A stretch of DNA of 64,000 nucleotides, taken from the NCBI GenBank assembly GCA_963921825.1, contig OY997593.1, forward strand, positions 51,444,039-51,508,038. Direction: 5' to 3'. The notes beneath the pieces were generated by a model. The model had not been told where the DNA came from. It made no database searches and was given only the letters and a program-made list of their open reading frames with translations. The DNA is from Erodium maritimum (Eukaryota > Streptophyta > Magnoliopsida > Geraniales > Geraniaceae). This document shows, piece by piece, positions 23,171-35,762 of the stretch. Numbering within the stretch: the first letter of the stretch is position 1; every line of letters begins with the position of its first letter. Position numbers and translations under genes: made by a program.

Positions 23171-23340
23171 GTTGCGGTGGTAACGCCAGACAATAAGCCA
23201 ATGTACCGCGGAGCCAACTTGCCCCCGCTGCGTCTGAACCGTACCAGTCCCTTCCTCGGGCTCACCTTCAAGAACACGTGATCCCCAACTACAAACTCAA
23301 GAGGTCGGCGTCGCCTGTTGGCATAACTCTTCTGCCGACT

Positions 23341-24130
23341 CTACGCGGTCCTCAACCGATCGCGTATCAGCGCGACCTTCTCTGTCGTCTCTCTGACAAG
23401 ATCTGGCCCCAGCAGACTCTTGTCCCCCACCTCTGCCCAACACACTGGCGATCGACACGGCCTCACATACAACGCTTCGAACGGTGCCATCCCAATACTG
23501 GCCTGGTAGTTGTTGTTGTAGGCGAACTCGACCAACGGCAGGTGGGTCTCCCATGATCCCCTGAAATCCAGCACACATGCCCGCAGCATGTCTTCCAAGA
23601 TCTGAATAGTGCGCTCGGACTGACCGTCTGTCTGGGGATGGTGTGCTGTACTGAGCAGAACTTCGGTCCCCAACGCTTTCTGCAGACTCGGCCAAAACCT
23701 GGACGTGAAGCGGGGATCCCTGTCAGACACTATCGACACCGGGACCCCATGGAGACGCACTATCTCCTGGATGTACCAGCTGCTCAACTTGTAGACCGGA
23801 TCAGTCATCCTCATAACCAGGAAGTGGGCCGACTTGGTCAACCGTTCGACTACCACCCATACGGCGTCGTTTCCCTTCAGCGATCTCGATAGTCCACACA
23901 TGAAGTCCATCGTGATATGCTCCCACTTCCACTGGGCAATCGGCAGTGGCTGCAACAATCCTGCGGGACACTGATGCTCGGCCTTCACCTGCTGACAGAC
24001 GAGACATCTCGACACAAACTCTGCGACTGCTCTCCGCATCCCGCGCCACCAGAAATACTGCCTGATGTCACGGTACATCTTGGTGCCCCCCGGGTCCACT
24101 GTAAGACGCGAATGATGTGCTCTCGCAACA
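23341..24130 (-). pseudogene. Integrase (zinc-binding and catalytic core)
   Basis: The 252-residue frame starting at 24099 has [12 protein letters not shown] and CLVCQQVK (zinc-binding Cys pair). It then has the catalytic triad: Asp65 (TMDFM), Asp126 (VSDRDPRF) and Glu162 (TDGQSERT), giving D,D-35-E spacing. The motif GMAPFEALYVRPC follows. The core looks intact, but it is separated by a frameshift at about 24100 from the upstream RNase H frame and by a stop at 23341 from its own tail. The polyprotein is therefore broken here. Confidence 0.85.
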
Positions 24131-25526
24131 CGTCGTCTCTACAGTTAACCGGCACGAACAGCCCCCCGCGGTACCGTAACCCCCAATCAGCACTGTCCTC
24201 CCAGCCTACCACCTCGTCACCCCTAACGACTCTCTCTCGGATCTCTGACACCTCGACGTCGTCTGACTGCGCCTCCAACACCCGGGCAAGTAGTGATGGC
24301 CGAGCCACTAATGAGCACATGGCCATGTCACCGGTAACTTCCTCTAGCTCAAGCCCGAACGTGCTCAGCTCCCCCATCATGTCCCACTCTCGGACTGATA
24401 TGCTGGCGAGGCTCGGAACCGACTTCCTACTCAAGGCGTCGGCGACCACGTTCGCCTTACCCGGATGGTAATGTAGCTCGAATTCGTACTCCTCGAGTAG
24501 CTCCATCCACCGACGCTGGCGCATGTTCAGGTCTCGCTGGGAAAATATGTACTTGAGGCTCTTGTGATCCGAGAACACCTGAAACCTCTCGCCATAGAGA
24601 TAATATCGTCAGCCCTTTAGCGCGAACACGACTGCTGCCAGCTCCAAGTCGTGGGTAGGATAGTTGCGCTCGTGCGTCTTCAACTGCCTGGAGCCATAAG
24701 CCACAACTCTGCCCAACTGCATCAGTACGCAGCCCAGTCCCTCAACGGACGCATCATAGTAGACATCATACCCGATCCCTCGCTCGGGCACTACTAATAC
24801 TGGAGCGGTAGTCAGCCGAGTCTTCAACTCCGTGAACGCCCGTTCACAGTCCTCCGTCCACACAAACCCGACTCCCTTGCGCGTCAGCAGAGTCATCGGC
24901 GCGGCTAGTCACGCAAAGTCCTGGACGAATCGCCGATAATAGCCTGCCAACCCCAGAAAGCTGCGGATCTCGAAGACACTCGTGGGCCGTGCCCACTTCG
25001 AGACCGCGTCGATCTTCGACGGATCGACCAGTATACCGTCACTGGAGACGATGTGACCGAGGAATTTCACCTCAGCGAGCCAGAACTCGCACTTCTCCAG
25101 GTTGGCATATAGCTGATGCTCGCGCAGTAGTTTCAGAACAGTCCTCAGATGTACCTCATGTGCCGCCTCGCTCTGCGAATAAATCAGGATGTCGTCTACG
25201 AACACCACCACAAACAGATCTAAGAACGGCTGGAAGATGCTGTTCATCAGGTCCATGAACGCTGCAGGTGCGTTCGTCAGTCCGAATGGCATCACCAGGA
25301 ACTCGTAGTGTCCATAGCGTGTCCGGAATGCAGTCTTTGCGACGTCCCCTTCACGGACTCGCAACTGATAATAACCGGATCGCAGATCGATCTTCGAGAA
25401 GCATGTCGACCCTCTCAACTGGTCGAACAAGTCATCGATCCTCGGCATAGGGTATCGGTTCTTCACCGTAACCCGGTTCAGCTTCCGGTAATCTATACAC
25501 ATCAGTAGCTCTCCACTCTTCTTCAC
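24130..25526 (-). pseudogene. Reverse transcriptase and RNase H
   Basis: The frame 25526-24909 carries the RT core: [32 protein letters not shown] and the active site FVDDIL (residues 109-114, FVDD for the usual YVDD), then [11 protein letters not shown] stop at 24909 precedes the connection domain (24896-24609, [28 protein letters not shown]). A further stop follows before [13 protein letters not shown] and [16 protein letters not shown] (24578 downward), the RNase H end. Catalytic residues are present, but two stops interrupt the polyprotein. Confidence 0.87.
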
Positions 25527-25772
25527 GAAGAGTGCTGGTGCTCCTCACGGTGATACACTCGGACGGATAAACCCCTTCTACTGAATCTCCTCGAGTTGAC
25601 ACTTCAGCTCAACCAACTCCACAGGCGCAAACCTGTAAGGTGACATTGATATCGCTGCCGTTCCCGGCACTATGTCAATCCCGAACTCCACCTCACGAAC
25701 CGGTGGCAACCCGCTCAAATCCTCAGGAAAGACCTCGGGGAACTCGCATACAACTCGCGGTAACTCTCGGCT

Positions 25773-26255
25773 CTACACAGCCGATACTTCTTCCTCTACG
25801 GACAACGCCGACAGGAGGACCCCACTCTTACTACCCAACACACACGTCACCTTCGTAATGCCCACTGACACTGTCACTCGTCGCCTGTAGCAATCGATGT
25901 TGGCTCGGTACTTCGCCAACCAATCCATTCCCAAGATCACATCAAAGGTCGTCATTCCCAGCACGAGAAGATCACCAGGGCTAGGACAGTCTGCGACTCT
26001 AATCTCGCAGGCACGATAGACTCTAGTCAAAGATACGCCACCCCCAACTGGGGTGTGCAGACACAGGGGTGGACTCAATGGCTCTAACCTCAACCCCAAC
26101 CCCAACCTCTCAGCACAACCCAACGAAATAAAAGAGTGTGACGCCCCGGTATCAAATAAGAATAACGCCCATAAATGGTACAATAAACACGTACTCTGGA
26201 TGGTCTCGCGGTACGTGGTAGATCCTGGGGCTCGGGAGTCGGTGACTGCATACAC
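25773..26255 (-). pseudogene. Aspartic protease domain
   Basis: The 160-residue frame contains FDTGASHSFI (catalytic Asp35) and the second conserved block LGMTTFDVILGMDWL. This is the retropepsin domain that processes the polyprotein. The frame is discontinuous with gag and RT. Confidence 0.85.
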
Positions 26256-26261
26256 TCTCCC

Positions 26262-27445
26262 CTACGAGGTCTGCTGCCTCTGACTCGGCGTACTGGCCGC
26301 TGAATACCCCTGTCTATGCTGCTGCCTCGGAACCGGCGCACTCGTAGACGACTGTGAGTATCTCGGCTGCTGACTCTGTCGAGGGCGACCCCTGGGTGAC
26401 TGTACGGTACGCAACTGCTGCAGTCGCTGCGCTGACGTTGCCCCCAACGGCTCACGGCACCATGCCATAGTGTGTCCGAACCGGCCGCACCGGAAACACC
26501 TGGTCTCGTCGGCTCTCGACTCCGAGCCCTAGCCTGTCCGGCTAGTCGCTGGTAGTGCCGCAGGCCCTCCCTTCGTTGGAAAGTCTCGCTGTAAGTGGCC
26601 TGTCTGCCCGCAGAAATAGGATGTCGGCCTCCTCTCTGAGGCGACTGGCCCCACTGATGCTACTGACCCCTGCTGTCTCGATCCACCCTGATGAGGCGGT
26701 GGTCGGAAGAACCCCGTGGTACTCTGTCTCCGCGGGTCTCGTGAGTCGGACAGCCCTACAAAGCTGGTCGGCCGCTGTCGGACCTCACGGGTCCTGGCTG
26801 CATCCTGGATACCCTGCTCCACCCTCACTGCGGTGTCCACGAGATCTGTATACTTCCTCAACCTCAAGGCGAGGACCTTATCCCGAATCACCGGTCTCAG
26901 TCCCCCCTCTAACCGTAGGCAACGGTTCTGCTCGGTCATCGCCATCTCTGGCGCGAATCTGGTCAAGGCCGTGAATCTGGCCTCGTATTCCGCCACTGTC
27001 AACCCCCCTGCTCCAGGTCTAGAAACTGCCGATGTCGCTCCAACCGAGCCGACTCGGGAAAGTACTGTGCCAGAAACACCTCCTGGAAGATGTCGTAGTC
27101 GTGCCCGACAATGTCCTTCACACGCCCCCACCAGTGGTAGGCGCTGTCCCTCAGCTGGTGAGCTGCGAAGGACACTCTGCGGCGGCCATCTTCGATACCT
27201 GATGTATCCAGGTCCCGCGTGACCTGCTCTAGCCACCTCTCGGCTAGGTCGGGGTTCGGCTCCCTGACGAAGATGGGTATCCCTACCTTCAGGAAGTCTA
27301 GTAGGGTCCGGGCTGTGTGGTCCTCTGCCTGACCGGCCCTCACTGGGACCGCTGCTGCCTCTGGAGCTGGTGAAGCTGACTCTCGACTGGCGATGACAGC
27401 CACCAAACTCTGGGCTGTCCTGGTCAGCTCGTCCAGAGCAGTCAT
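26262..27445 (-). pseudogene. gag with two zinc knuckles, frameshifted
   Basis: Order on the minus strand: Ala/Thr-rich N-terminus, gag core (FLKVGIPIFVREPNPDLAERW, AYHWWGRVKDIV, EVFLAQYFPES; 27445-26999), a frameshift near 27000, then VAEYEARFTALTRFAPEM (27000-26529). A first knuckle YFCGQTGHLQRDFP has lost two cysteines. A second, CFRCGRFGHTMAWC (about 26460-26500), is intact. The coat function is therefore probably lost. Confidence 0.85.
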
Positions 27446-28531
27446 AACGGGAGGGTCCGTGACCGGCGGAACACTGAGTGTGCCTGTAGATGGTCCCGCG
27501 TCGCTTCTCCTGTCTTCTCCGACAGGAGTGCCCTGCGCCTCCTCGTACTCGGCGGGCTAAACGGTTGGCACCCGTCCTGGTGTCCCCGCCTGCCTCCCGT
27601 GGGCGCCCACCCCGCGTGTTACCGCTGCTCGTCCTCGTCTACCGCGAGCCATAAGTCAGTATCCTCTGCACGGATACACGCAAATGTTCAATTTGCGAAC
27701 TCACATAAAGACAACAGCTCAAACACTAACGTACTTGTTACCAAACGTCACACCGCTCACGCTATTTATACTTTAATTATAATAATACGTAAGCGAAACC
27801 TCAAATAAACCGCATAAACACACACCAAGCCACGTCACGGTTGGGGTCACGGACCCGTGACGAAGACCTAAAAACTGCCAATTCGCTCTGCTCCGTCACG
27901 GATCCGTGACAGGATCCGTGAGGCTCGTGCAGACCTGTTTTCCAAACTCGCTTCAAACTCGAATCTTAAACCTAAAATTAGTCTTAAACGACACACGCGC
28001 TAGACCACCAAATTAACAACACACGCACAACAATTCAAAACCAACCACAAGTCTTCCAACCTCAATCATAGGCCTACCCGGCCAAACAACAACAACCATA
28101 ACAACGACGACCCCCGCTCACCGGGCCAACCAAAGTCGAACCTTGCCCACCGGGCCAACCAAAAATCACAACAAACGCCTACAGGGCCAATCAAGTTTAA
28201 AACACGCCAACAAGGCCAACAAATTTTAAAACTTTCTCCTTTTTATTTTAAAACCTCATTTCTTGACATCACGTAGTTACAACCCGGTCCAGGCGTCCCC
28301 GAACTACATTGTACCCATTGATGTCAACACCGTCACGGTCGACTACAGGAGCGCTCCTGAGTCGACCCGCGACAGCTTAAAAACGTTTCACGCAGCACAC
28401 ACAATTAGTATGCCAGCAATAAAAACACTGCACATACGCACAAACACAAACAAGACTCAAAACACGACGGGTCTACACTGACTCGACCCTCCCCACCTAA
28501 TTGACGTACAGTCCGAGGTGTGAAACCTCGA
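27446..28531 (-). other. Untranslated leader with perfect palindromes
   Basis: About 1.1 kb between the gag start and the primer site, without a domain. At 27830-27915 it holds TCACGG/CCGTGA palindromes, including the perfect 16-mer GTCACGGATCCGTGAC. The same motif is clustered in the LTRs of the other element family at 5.4 and 13.2 kb. Confidence 0.6.
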
Positions 28532-28543
28532 GCTCTGATACCA
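28532..28543 (-). promoter_or_regulatory. Primer-binding site, initiator Met-tRNA
   Basis: The minus strand reads TGGTATCAGAGC, three bases (AGC on the plus strand) from the LTR start at 28547. The same primer is used by the element at 3.9-16.8 kb. Confidence 0.92.
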
Positions 28544-28546
28544 AGC

Positions 28547-31500
28547 TGTCACGCCCCAATTTCAGTAAACTGAACTCGGGACGCGAACCTTTAAATTTAT
28601 AAAACACTTTGAAACCTTTTCTGTTCAATCACTTTAAAATACCAGTTTAGTTCAACAAAATAATAATTACAACTCAAAATAAAACGTCCCACAAGCGGAC
28701 AAAATGCGAGGTATCCGTCGCTAGACTAAAAAGTAACCCGGACTCCCGCCCCTAGCTCTTCAAGCTTCGGAAGCTGACCTAGTCCGACCTGCGACCAGTA
28801 CCTGTAGGAAAAGCAGCTAGGGGTGAGCGTTCGCTCACCACCATGGATAACAGACTGACTACGACATAATTAGCAGACAAAGCCGGTAACACCACAACCA
28901 AACCCAACACCGGGAATACAATCCCCAAACTCAAGTACTCAACTGACACACAACCCGTTACCTTCCTCAACAGACTCAACACTCGGACTCGTAATGTAAA
29001 CCCGACACAACTATCGACGACCTCCTCCAAGGACACGACAGAAAGCTACGCAACACCAAACAAGATCACAAAGGATCGCACACCAAACAAGATCACAAAG
29101 GATCGCAAACCAGCTGCTCAGTAACCTCCCTCACGCCCCTTACCAATCTCAATCAGGTCAGGCGGTCGACCTATCGCAATTCCTCGACACAAAGTCGGAT
29201 CAGGCTGTCGACCTATCGTAATTCATCGACACAAAGTCGGATCAGGCTGTCGACCTATCACGCTCACAACCCCAAACCACACACGCGCGGCCAGGACCCC
29301 TTTGTTGTCGGGCGGGCCCCCTACCCCGTTTGAACATGCAGACGCGTGTGCTCGTGGACCCCCGTTTCATGAAGCGGGCCCCCAACCTCAGGTAACCACA
29401 ATCACAAACACAACCAAAGCTCAACAAACAGTAACAACACCAGTCCAACACCCCACGACACTCAAGGCCACCCAAGACGCCTCAACAGTCAAGACTCGGG
29501 TTCAACAACCCCACGGGCACTCACGGCCACCCAAACACCAACGGTAAAACACGGGTTCAACAACCCCCACGGGCACTCATGGCCACTCAAGACACACTAA
29601 CGGTCAAGACTCGGGTTCAACAACCCCACGGGCACTCATGGCCACCCAAGACTCCAACAGTACAACACGGGCTCTCATGGCCACCCAAGACACTAACAAT
29701 AAAACACGGGCTCTCATGGCCACCCAAGACACAGACAATCAAATACGGGCTCTCATGGCCACCCAAGACATAGATAATAAAATACGGGCTCTCATGGCCA
29801 CCCAAGACATAATTTAAACAATCACCTCCGGGCATGGTCATATGCCTCCAGTAATTCTAATATCGCTAAGTTCTCTGCTCCTACGACACTACTAAGTGTC
29901 ACATGCTTTTCTAATATTCGCTACGTTCCCGTATCATGTTTTTCTAATATTCGCTACGTTCCCGTATCATGCTTTTCTAATATTTAAATAAACCTACTCA
30001 ACCCACGACACCCCGGTGTCACATGCAATTCTACTGTTAACTTTCCCCAGTCAGGGCCGAGATCTGGCTACTTTTCCCTACCTCGTGCGTGTTCTCCAAA
30101 AGTGCTCAACTAAGCCCCGGCGTGATCCCAGTCACTCGCCTAGCTTCCCTTTGCCTCGGTCCGCAGCACGATCTAAAAGAACACAATTTTTAAACGCTTT
30201 TAAGCTTGCAGGTATAATGCTGAATTTTAATAAACCTGACGCCCAAAAGTAACCCCGACAATGTCGATCACTCCCAAACTCCCCAATTACTCGACATTGT
30301 CGATATTGGACCCGTAAAGGCCCGATTCGCCAGACATGGCGAATCTTCCCGGGTTTTGGAAATGCCCTTCCGGGGCTCCAAAAATTCCCGTTTTCGTTTC
30401 TACGGTCTTAGAATAAACCAAGGGTCCCAATGCACTTGACGGAATCGAATTCCGACTTCCGAGTCAATTAATTAACGTTTAAAGTTTCTAAACCCGATAA
30501 TTACAACTTTTCCAATTTAAATCCAAATTTCGATTCGGTTATGGATAAATGGTCCGGGGAACGTTCTAAACCACCCGAACACAAAACCCGATCACCCGAG
30601 CACGTGGGCCCCACCCGGCCCAACTTGGCCGTGGCCCTAGGGTTCAAATTGGGGCTCGGCCACCATGGTGGTGGCTGGTCCCAGCTCCGGCCAGCCACCC
30701 CATGGCCGGCCGGCCACCACCCACGGTGGCCGGAGCTCCTCCTGAGCTTCCGGTCACCGGAAAACGTTCCCCTTCGCCTCCAAACACTTCCAAAACGTCT
30801 CCAACAATTCCCCCAACCTCAATACACCCTAAACTAATAGTTTCACACAAACCCTAACTTTCAAAATTAAACAAAACGACGATCGGTTTAATGATTACCG
30901 TAGAGGAGGACGAGGGGAAGTCGATTTCTCCTAGCCTTGAGACGATCCAAGGGTTGGATACTCTCCAAACCCTAGTTCTTTCTCCTTCTCTCTCTAAACT
31001 CTCTCTTCTCTTTTCTAAAACAAACTCTTTTTTTTTCTATTTTCTTTTCCTTTTTTTTTGATATATAGCCGGCCACCTATAAGGCACCACCACTCATTTT
31101 CCCCCCAAAACTAACACCACCACTTGTTGGACAAGTGGCAAGGTGGGTCCCACACTTTTTGAAAAATATCTACTAGCTATTTTCCAATCAGATTCGCGAA
31201 AATCGGACGTTTCGTGCCCCGAACGGGCACTTTTTCCAAGAATTACGAAACTTGGCGGGCTACAAGGAAACGGCTCAACTAAGACCGCTGCGATGACGGC
31301 TAAGCTTTTTGGATCCAAAAAGGTCCTCGAATGGACCAAAACGTCGCTCGGTTGACTTTTCCAGCGAAAAGTCAACATTTCCCAAATTGATCAGAAAGTT
31401 GCCCTGAGTCCCCCGGAACTCACTTTGGTCGATAACGGGGTCAACTTAATTCCGGTATGACCCTCGGGGTCAATTTAGGTTAACTTGAGTGTCTGTCTTA

Positions 31501-31563
31501 AATTTTTTAAATTTTCTTGTTTTTCGCAAGTTCTACTGGCATTGACCGGAAGTGGTTATTATA
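28547..31563 (-). repeat. 5' LTR (right end on the plus strand)
   Basis: Nearly identical to 19849-22847, with the same hairpin (28822-28839), the same 39-bp array (29637-29813) and the same TATA-like box. It ends TTATTATA where the other LTR ends TTATTACA, and keeps 22 bases near 31530 that the left LTR has lost. It is followed by TTTGG (31564-31568). Confidence 0.93.
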
Positions 31564-31568
31564 TTTGG

Positions 31569-33300
31569 AGAGTTAGAGATGGTGGACTTGCAAGCTAGAG
31601 GATTTTTTGGTTGGGGTTCTCAACTCAATCCTGGTTCTAAACATTATTCCTCTTTATTTTGTTGTAAAACTGGGATTTTTGGTATGTTTGAGTAGGATTT
31701 GGAATCCATGGCCTTGGATTTCAATCTTTGGTCATGGGTGTTGTGTAAATGTTGATTTCCTTTAAATTGTGGTTAATTTGATGTCGGTGATGCTATTTAT
31801 ATGATTTGGGGTTTTTTGAGCTTAAATAGCATCAACTTGCTTGTATGCGTATTTATCTATATTTAAGCTGCTCGATGTTCAAGCATGATTTTTTACTTTG
31901 TGTTCGAGTTTTCATGATTTTCAACCTGATTTCATGTACTAGCTATTTAGTCTCTTGGATGTATATCAAGTTCTAGGTTAGAGTTGGTAAAAATGCAAAC
32001 TCTAGCCATTTAGTGAACTTATCTAGGATTTCCGATATTCACATGTCTCGATTTCATATTGACGAGATAAAAATATGTTGTGATGTGTTTTCTCGATTCT
32101 CTTGTGTGTTTCAAGCCGACCGAACGATTTGGGGAGTTTCCCATGATTGTTGTGTGCGCTATATAGATTGATGTTTGAAGCGATTTATGATTCGATCTAG
32201 TGTGATACGAGATTTAACGTGTATATAATTTACTTACATTTGTGTATTACCAGAATATCGTGATTCGATGTTCTACACAGTTTCACTTGATTACCAAAAT
32301 CATCTTGATCGGTGGTTTTTGCGTAGCTAAGTAGATTCGTTAATGATTTAGAGTTTACGTATGGTTGTGTATTATCAGAGTTTTGTACTTCGTTGCTCTA
32401 TTTAGTTCTCCTTGATGATCGGTTCGTTCGATCATTAGGTTGATTGAACTAAGCGTAACTAAGTAGATTCGACAATTTATTTAGAGTCCTCTCATGCTTG
32501 TGTAGTACCAGAGTATCGTGATTCGGTACTCTATTTAGTTCTACTTGATTTTTGGTGTTCTTCGTCATTGATGACATTCGGGAATTAGGAAGTGAACTAA
32601 GCGTATCTGAGTCGATTCACCGAGTGGTGTAGCTATTTGTACTTGTGGTAGTTGGTAGCGAGAGTGACATGCATTTTTTGTTGTCATTTTTTGTTCGAGG
32701 ATTTATCGAGCTTTGCTCAAGACCATAGAACTACACCTTTTTAATATTACTTTCCGATGATTGGTGGTTCGCATATTAGTCCGGGAAATGGTCTTGTGCC
32801 CTCTCTCCGTGACTAGTATGTGGTTGATTTCTTGATACCGCATACATAGAGACTTAAGTGTTCTATGACCATAAGGAAAGCATTAGTGTTTTTACACATC
32901 GTTAACCAAACATTGCATTAATTGGAAATCGTGTTTACCTGTACCCGTGACCGACTCTTTGTGTGAATCAAAAGTTATGTGTCTTAGGTGGTAGCGTGTA
33001 CATAGATTTCATTACCATTTACACTTGAACAAAAACTTACTTTTTCACCCTTTATTTTCCCTTTCAGGGATGTGGAAGTGACAGCCCACGTCCCTAGGTT
33101 TTAGCAAAATACTAGTGATACCTCTACTCCATGTAGGATCGACTGGTACTTAACTGTCTCTATATTTCTTAATGATCGTGTCTTGATGCACGTTAAAAGA
33201 GGGATTTGACACATAGTCATCCCCTCTCATCAACCGTCCTTCGCCAAGGATATGAAATGGGACTGGATAATTATCAACTTTGACGCCTAGACCATTACTT
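31569..33300. other. T-rich non-coding region with a three-copy imperfect repeat
   Basis: No coding frame is visible. Three related blocks start at about 32242, 32366 and 32503, each with TGTGTA.TACCAGA.TATCGTG followed by CTATTTAGTTCT and then GCGTAACTAAGTAGATTCG. A good 3' splice site (TTTATTTTCCCTTTCAG) ends at about 33067. The base composition and that site suggest a long first intron, but no exon protein is recognisable. Confidence 0.4.
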
Positions 33301-33329
33301 AAATGGTCAATTCAAACTCTACTCTTGCA

Positions 33330-33860
33330 TCACCCATAAGGTATATTCTTCAAGATATTCGGGCTTTACTCTCTCAAATCGAGGATATGTACCTCCACCA
33401 TAGTTTCTTCCTGACCTAGAATGCCGTTAAAATCTCCTATGAAAATCCAGTTCGACCGTGAGGAGTGATGCAGTTGTCTCCGTAAGTCTCAAGTCCGATG
33501 ACAGTTCTCCCGGTGTGCCTCACCATAGATAACCGTTAGACGAACATCATCATATCCTAGAGCCGATACCTCCACATCAATATAGTAACCATCTTGAGCT
33601 TGGAGAGCCACATCGACACCATCCACCCAGAATAAGGCCAATCCCATTTACGTGTCCGAGGCCGGTTCACCGAGATGACCATTAAAACCCAGAGATCGCG
33701 CTAGCAGTAGACAATTCTGGATAGTGAGGAGGGTTTCCGATATAAATAGTATATGAGGCCGATGGTTTCAGAGAAGATGTCACAATTGCTATTCGTGTAT
33801 GGAGAACCCATCCCCTGACAATTCCATGTCAAAATTCGCAGACCAGGTCTCTCCGAGAGC
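33330..33860 (-). pseudogene. LINE ORF2 endonuclease remnant
   Basis: The minus strand near 33850 starts LRILTWNCQGMGSPYT, the hallmark opening of plant L1 ORF2. Further down come VRLTVIYGEAHRENC (~33530) and WIFIGDFNGILGQEE (~33420), the conserved GDFN block of the apurinic endonuclease. Stops lie between the pieces, and the reverse transcriptase is absent from the continuation. Orientation is opposite to the LINEs at 17-19 kb and 37-38 kb. Confidence 0.82.
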
Positions 33861-33881
33861 AGGTTGTGGTTGAGAAGAGGT

Positions 33882-34208
33882 CTAAATACAGTGTTTAGTC
33901 GACGTTGACATTGAGGCATGAAGGTTGGAGAGCCCTTGAGGTGTAGGTGAAAGCTGGACTAATCCAATTGAAGAGGGAGTTGCATTGGGGCAAGGCGAGG
34001 TTGGCAGCGTGCGTAGGGGTATTGTGGGAGAAAGTGGGGGCGGGAGATTCATGGGAACAACAGGCGTTGGTATGAATGAGGAGTAGGGGAGAACGTTGCC
34101 ATTAAGATGAAACATAATTGTCTGACCGAAGTCGGTAGGATCGAGACCGTCTCCGAAAAGAGGACTCCGATAATACTTGCGAGGTAAAATCCTAACAAAA
34201 CTAGACAT
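33882..34208 (-). pseudogene. Probable end of the LINE ORF1
   Basis: A 108-residue Pro/Ser/Thr-rich frame lies directly upstream of the endonuclease start on the same strand, where the disordered C-terminus of ORF1 belongs. No zinc knuckle is visible. The assignment rests on position and composition only. Confidence 0.4.
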
Positions 34209-35066
34209 GTTATTGTATTGGTTGAAGTTTGTAATGAATAATTAATGTCGATGTTATTAAATGCAGCGTTGAAAGTAATTTATATTATTATTAAGTCTCA
34301 TGCTGTATATGCATGAGGACTTGAATAATCAGCCAAGATAAATAATTATAGATTAGATCTGGCATCTCAACCAATTGTGATAGAAAAATATTTGTTGGTA
34401 TCTTATTTTAATCGGTTTGCTAGAGAGTAGATCCTTTAGTCAGATACTTCATTATTCTAATACTGTAGTTTAAAATAATTGTATATGCTTATGAGTATCT
34501 CTAATATGCTACGCGCATATGATAAAATTTATCCGTTTTCAGTCGCCGAAGGTGAGCCAATGATTCCAGGGTGTATTGAACACTCAATTAGAAGAATAGT
34601 CTGCAAATTAATAGTAGTTGTTATACATATATTCAGGTGACGAAATAAGCTTTGATCTTATTTTGGAATAAATTGTTCCATATGCATTAGTTCCCAGCCT
34701 TTGTCAATCTGATCTGCCCAATTAGGATAAGTCAGAACAGTTAATTGCTTTTGATTCATTGTAATATTGTTTTCTAGGGAAATGTGCAAATGTATTGTTT
34801 GAAATCGATTACATTATCGTGTTTCGAGAAACATACTCCCCAACTACCAGAAGGTCAGTATTAACGAACAATGGTTCACTGAGTCTTTTAATATCAGAAC
34901 CGTCACAGACGGTATTTTGGTGCCACTTGGGCAAAGAAAGAAGACGGAGAGAGAGAGAGCGGGGTACCGAATATCCTGAGAACCTCGACGGTAATGGTGA
35001 TGGTGGGAGACAAAGCTTCGTCTAGGGACCCCTCCCAGGACCAGTCCCCGATGCTCTGGTGATGCC
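34209..35066. other. AT-rich stretch without a gene
   Basis: AT-rich to ~34790, then mixed. A short GAGAGAGAGCG tract lies near 34950. No domain in any frame. Confidence 0.35.
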
Positions 35067-35762
35067 TCATCCCTCCCGGCGGGGCTTCTTCCTCGCCTGT
35101 GGTAAGTCGTCCCGCGCAGCGCCAGACGCAACCCTCTTCAGACCTCCAACAGGCCCGCCCGCCCGAAACACGGGTGTTGGAACTTCCGCAAGTCGCACTT
35201 CTGGCTGGGCGCGTCCTCTACCTCTAAACCCTCTAGTCTGGTACGACCGAGGGGTAGCAATCGAATCGGTAGAGAGCTGATCAATTCCCAACCCCCAGGC
35301 CTTCCTGTATGCAACAGAGCCGGGAGGGAGGGAGGGGACCCCCCCAGGGCGGCCTATCGCGGGAGACAAGCCAGAATCCCGTTTGGGAAGCCGGGGACCC
35401 AGATTAGGTAACAGGTCCAGTGCTATGCCGACTCCCCCATGTCGAGGTAACCTAGCGTTAGGTAGCGGGTCCAATGTCAACAGCCGCAGTGCTGCCTCCC
35501 TTAATGATCCGCCGCGGTCAGTGCATACTTCATCCATAGCCACCAATTGCTGACGAGGGCGAGGTCCTCCCACCGGTACATATCGAAGCAGACCCTGAGG
35601 GTACGCTGGAGGATGGCTCTGAGAGTAACGAAGCGAAGGAACCAACCTACTCGGTCGCCGAACCGTATCCATAGCAGGAGCCAGAGCAATCGCCCTTCGG
35701 GGCATAGGGTCACCGGTCCCCCGATCGGCTCCCGGTAACCATTTCCTCGTCCTCCTCCGCAA
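35067..35762 (-). other. Unidentified GC-rich open frame (231 codons), maybe LINE ORF1
   Basis: The translation is Arg/Pro/Gly/Leu-rich and ends in a basic tail ARKKPRREG. I see no signal peptide, membrane segment or known motif. It lies on the same strand as, and 1.2 kb upstream of, the LINE endonuclease at 33.3-33.9 kb, so it could be the decayed start of that element. A chance frame in GC-rich DNA is the alternative. Confidence 0.25.

Larger units (their letters stand above)
19849..31563 (-). mobile_element. Complete Ty3/gypsy chromovirus (Tekay/Del-like), minus strand
   Basis: The element has two LTRs of ~3.0 kb (19849-22847 and 28547-31563), TTTGG target duplications, a tRNA-Met primer site at 28532-28543 and a purine tract at 22848-22860. 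On the minus strand from right to left come gag, protease, reverse transcriptase, RNase H, integrase and a chromodomain. That order, the chromodomain and the very long LTRs fit the Tekay/Del chromovirus group. The LTRs differ at only a handful of sites plus one 22-base deletion near 22832, so insertion was recent. Yet the coding region carries several stops and frameshifts, so it probably moved using proteins supplied by another copy, or the frames contain sequencing indels. Confidence 0.93.

Noticed and set aside
35067-35762. Calling the 231-codon frame a host gene
   Set aside because: No motif, GC-driven openness and position upstream of a same-strand LINE endonuclease; listed only as an unidentified frame.
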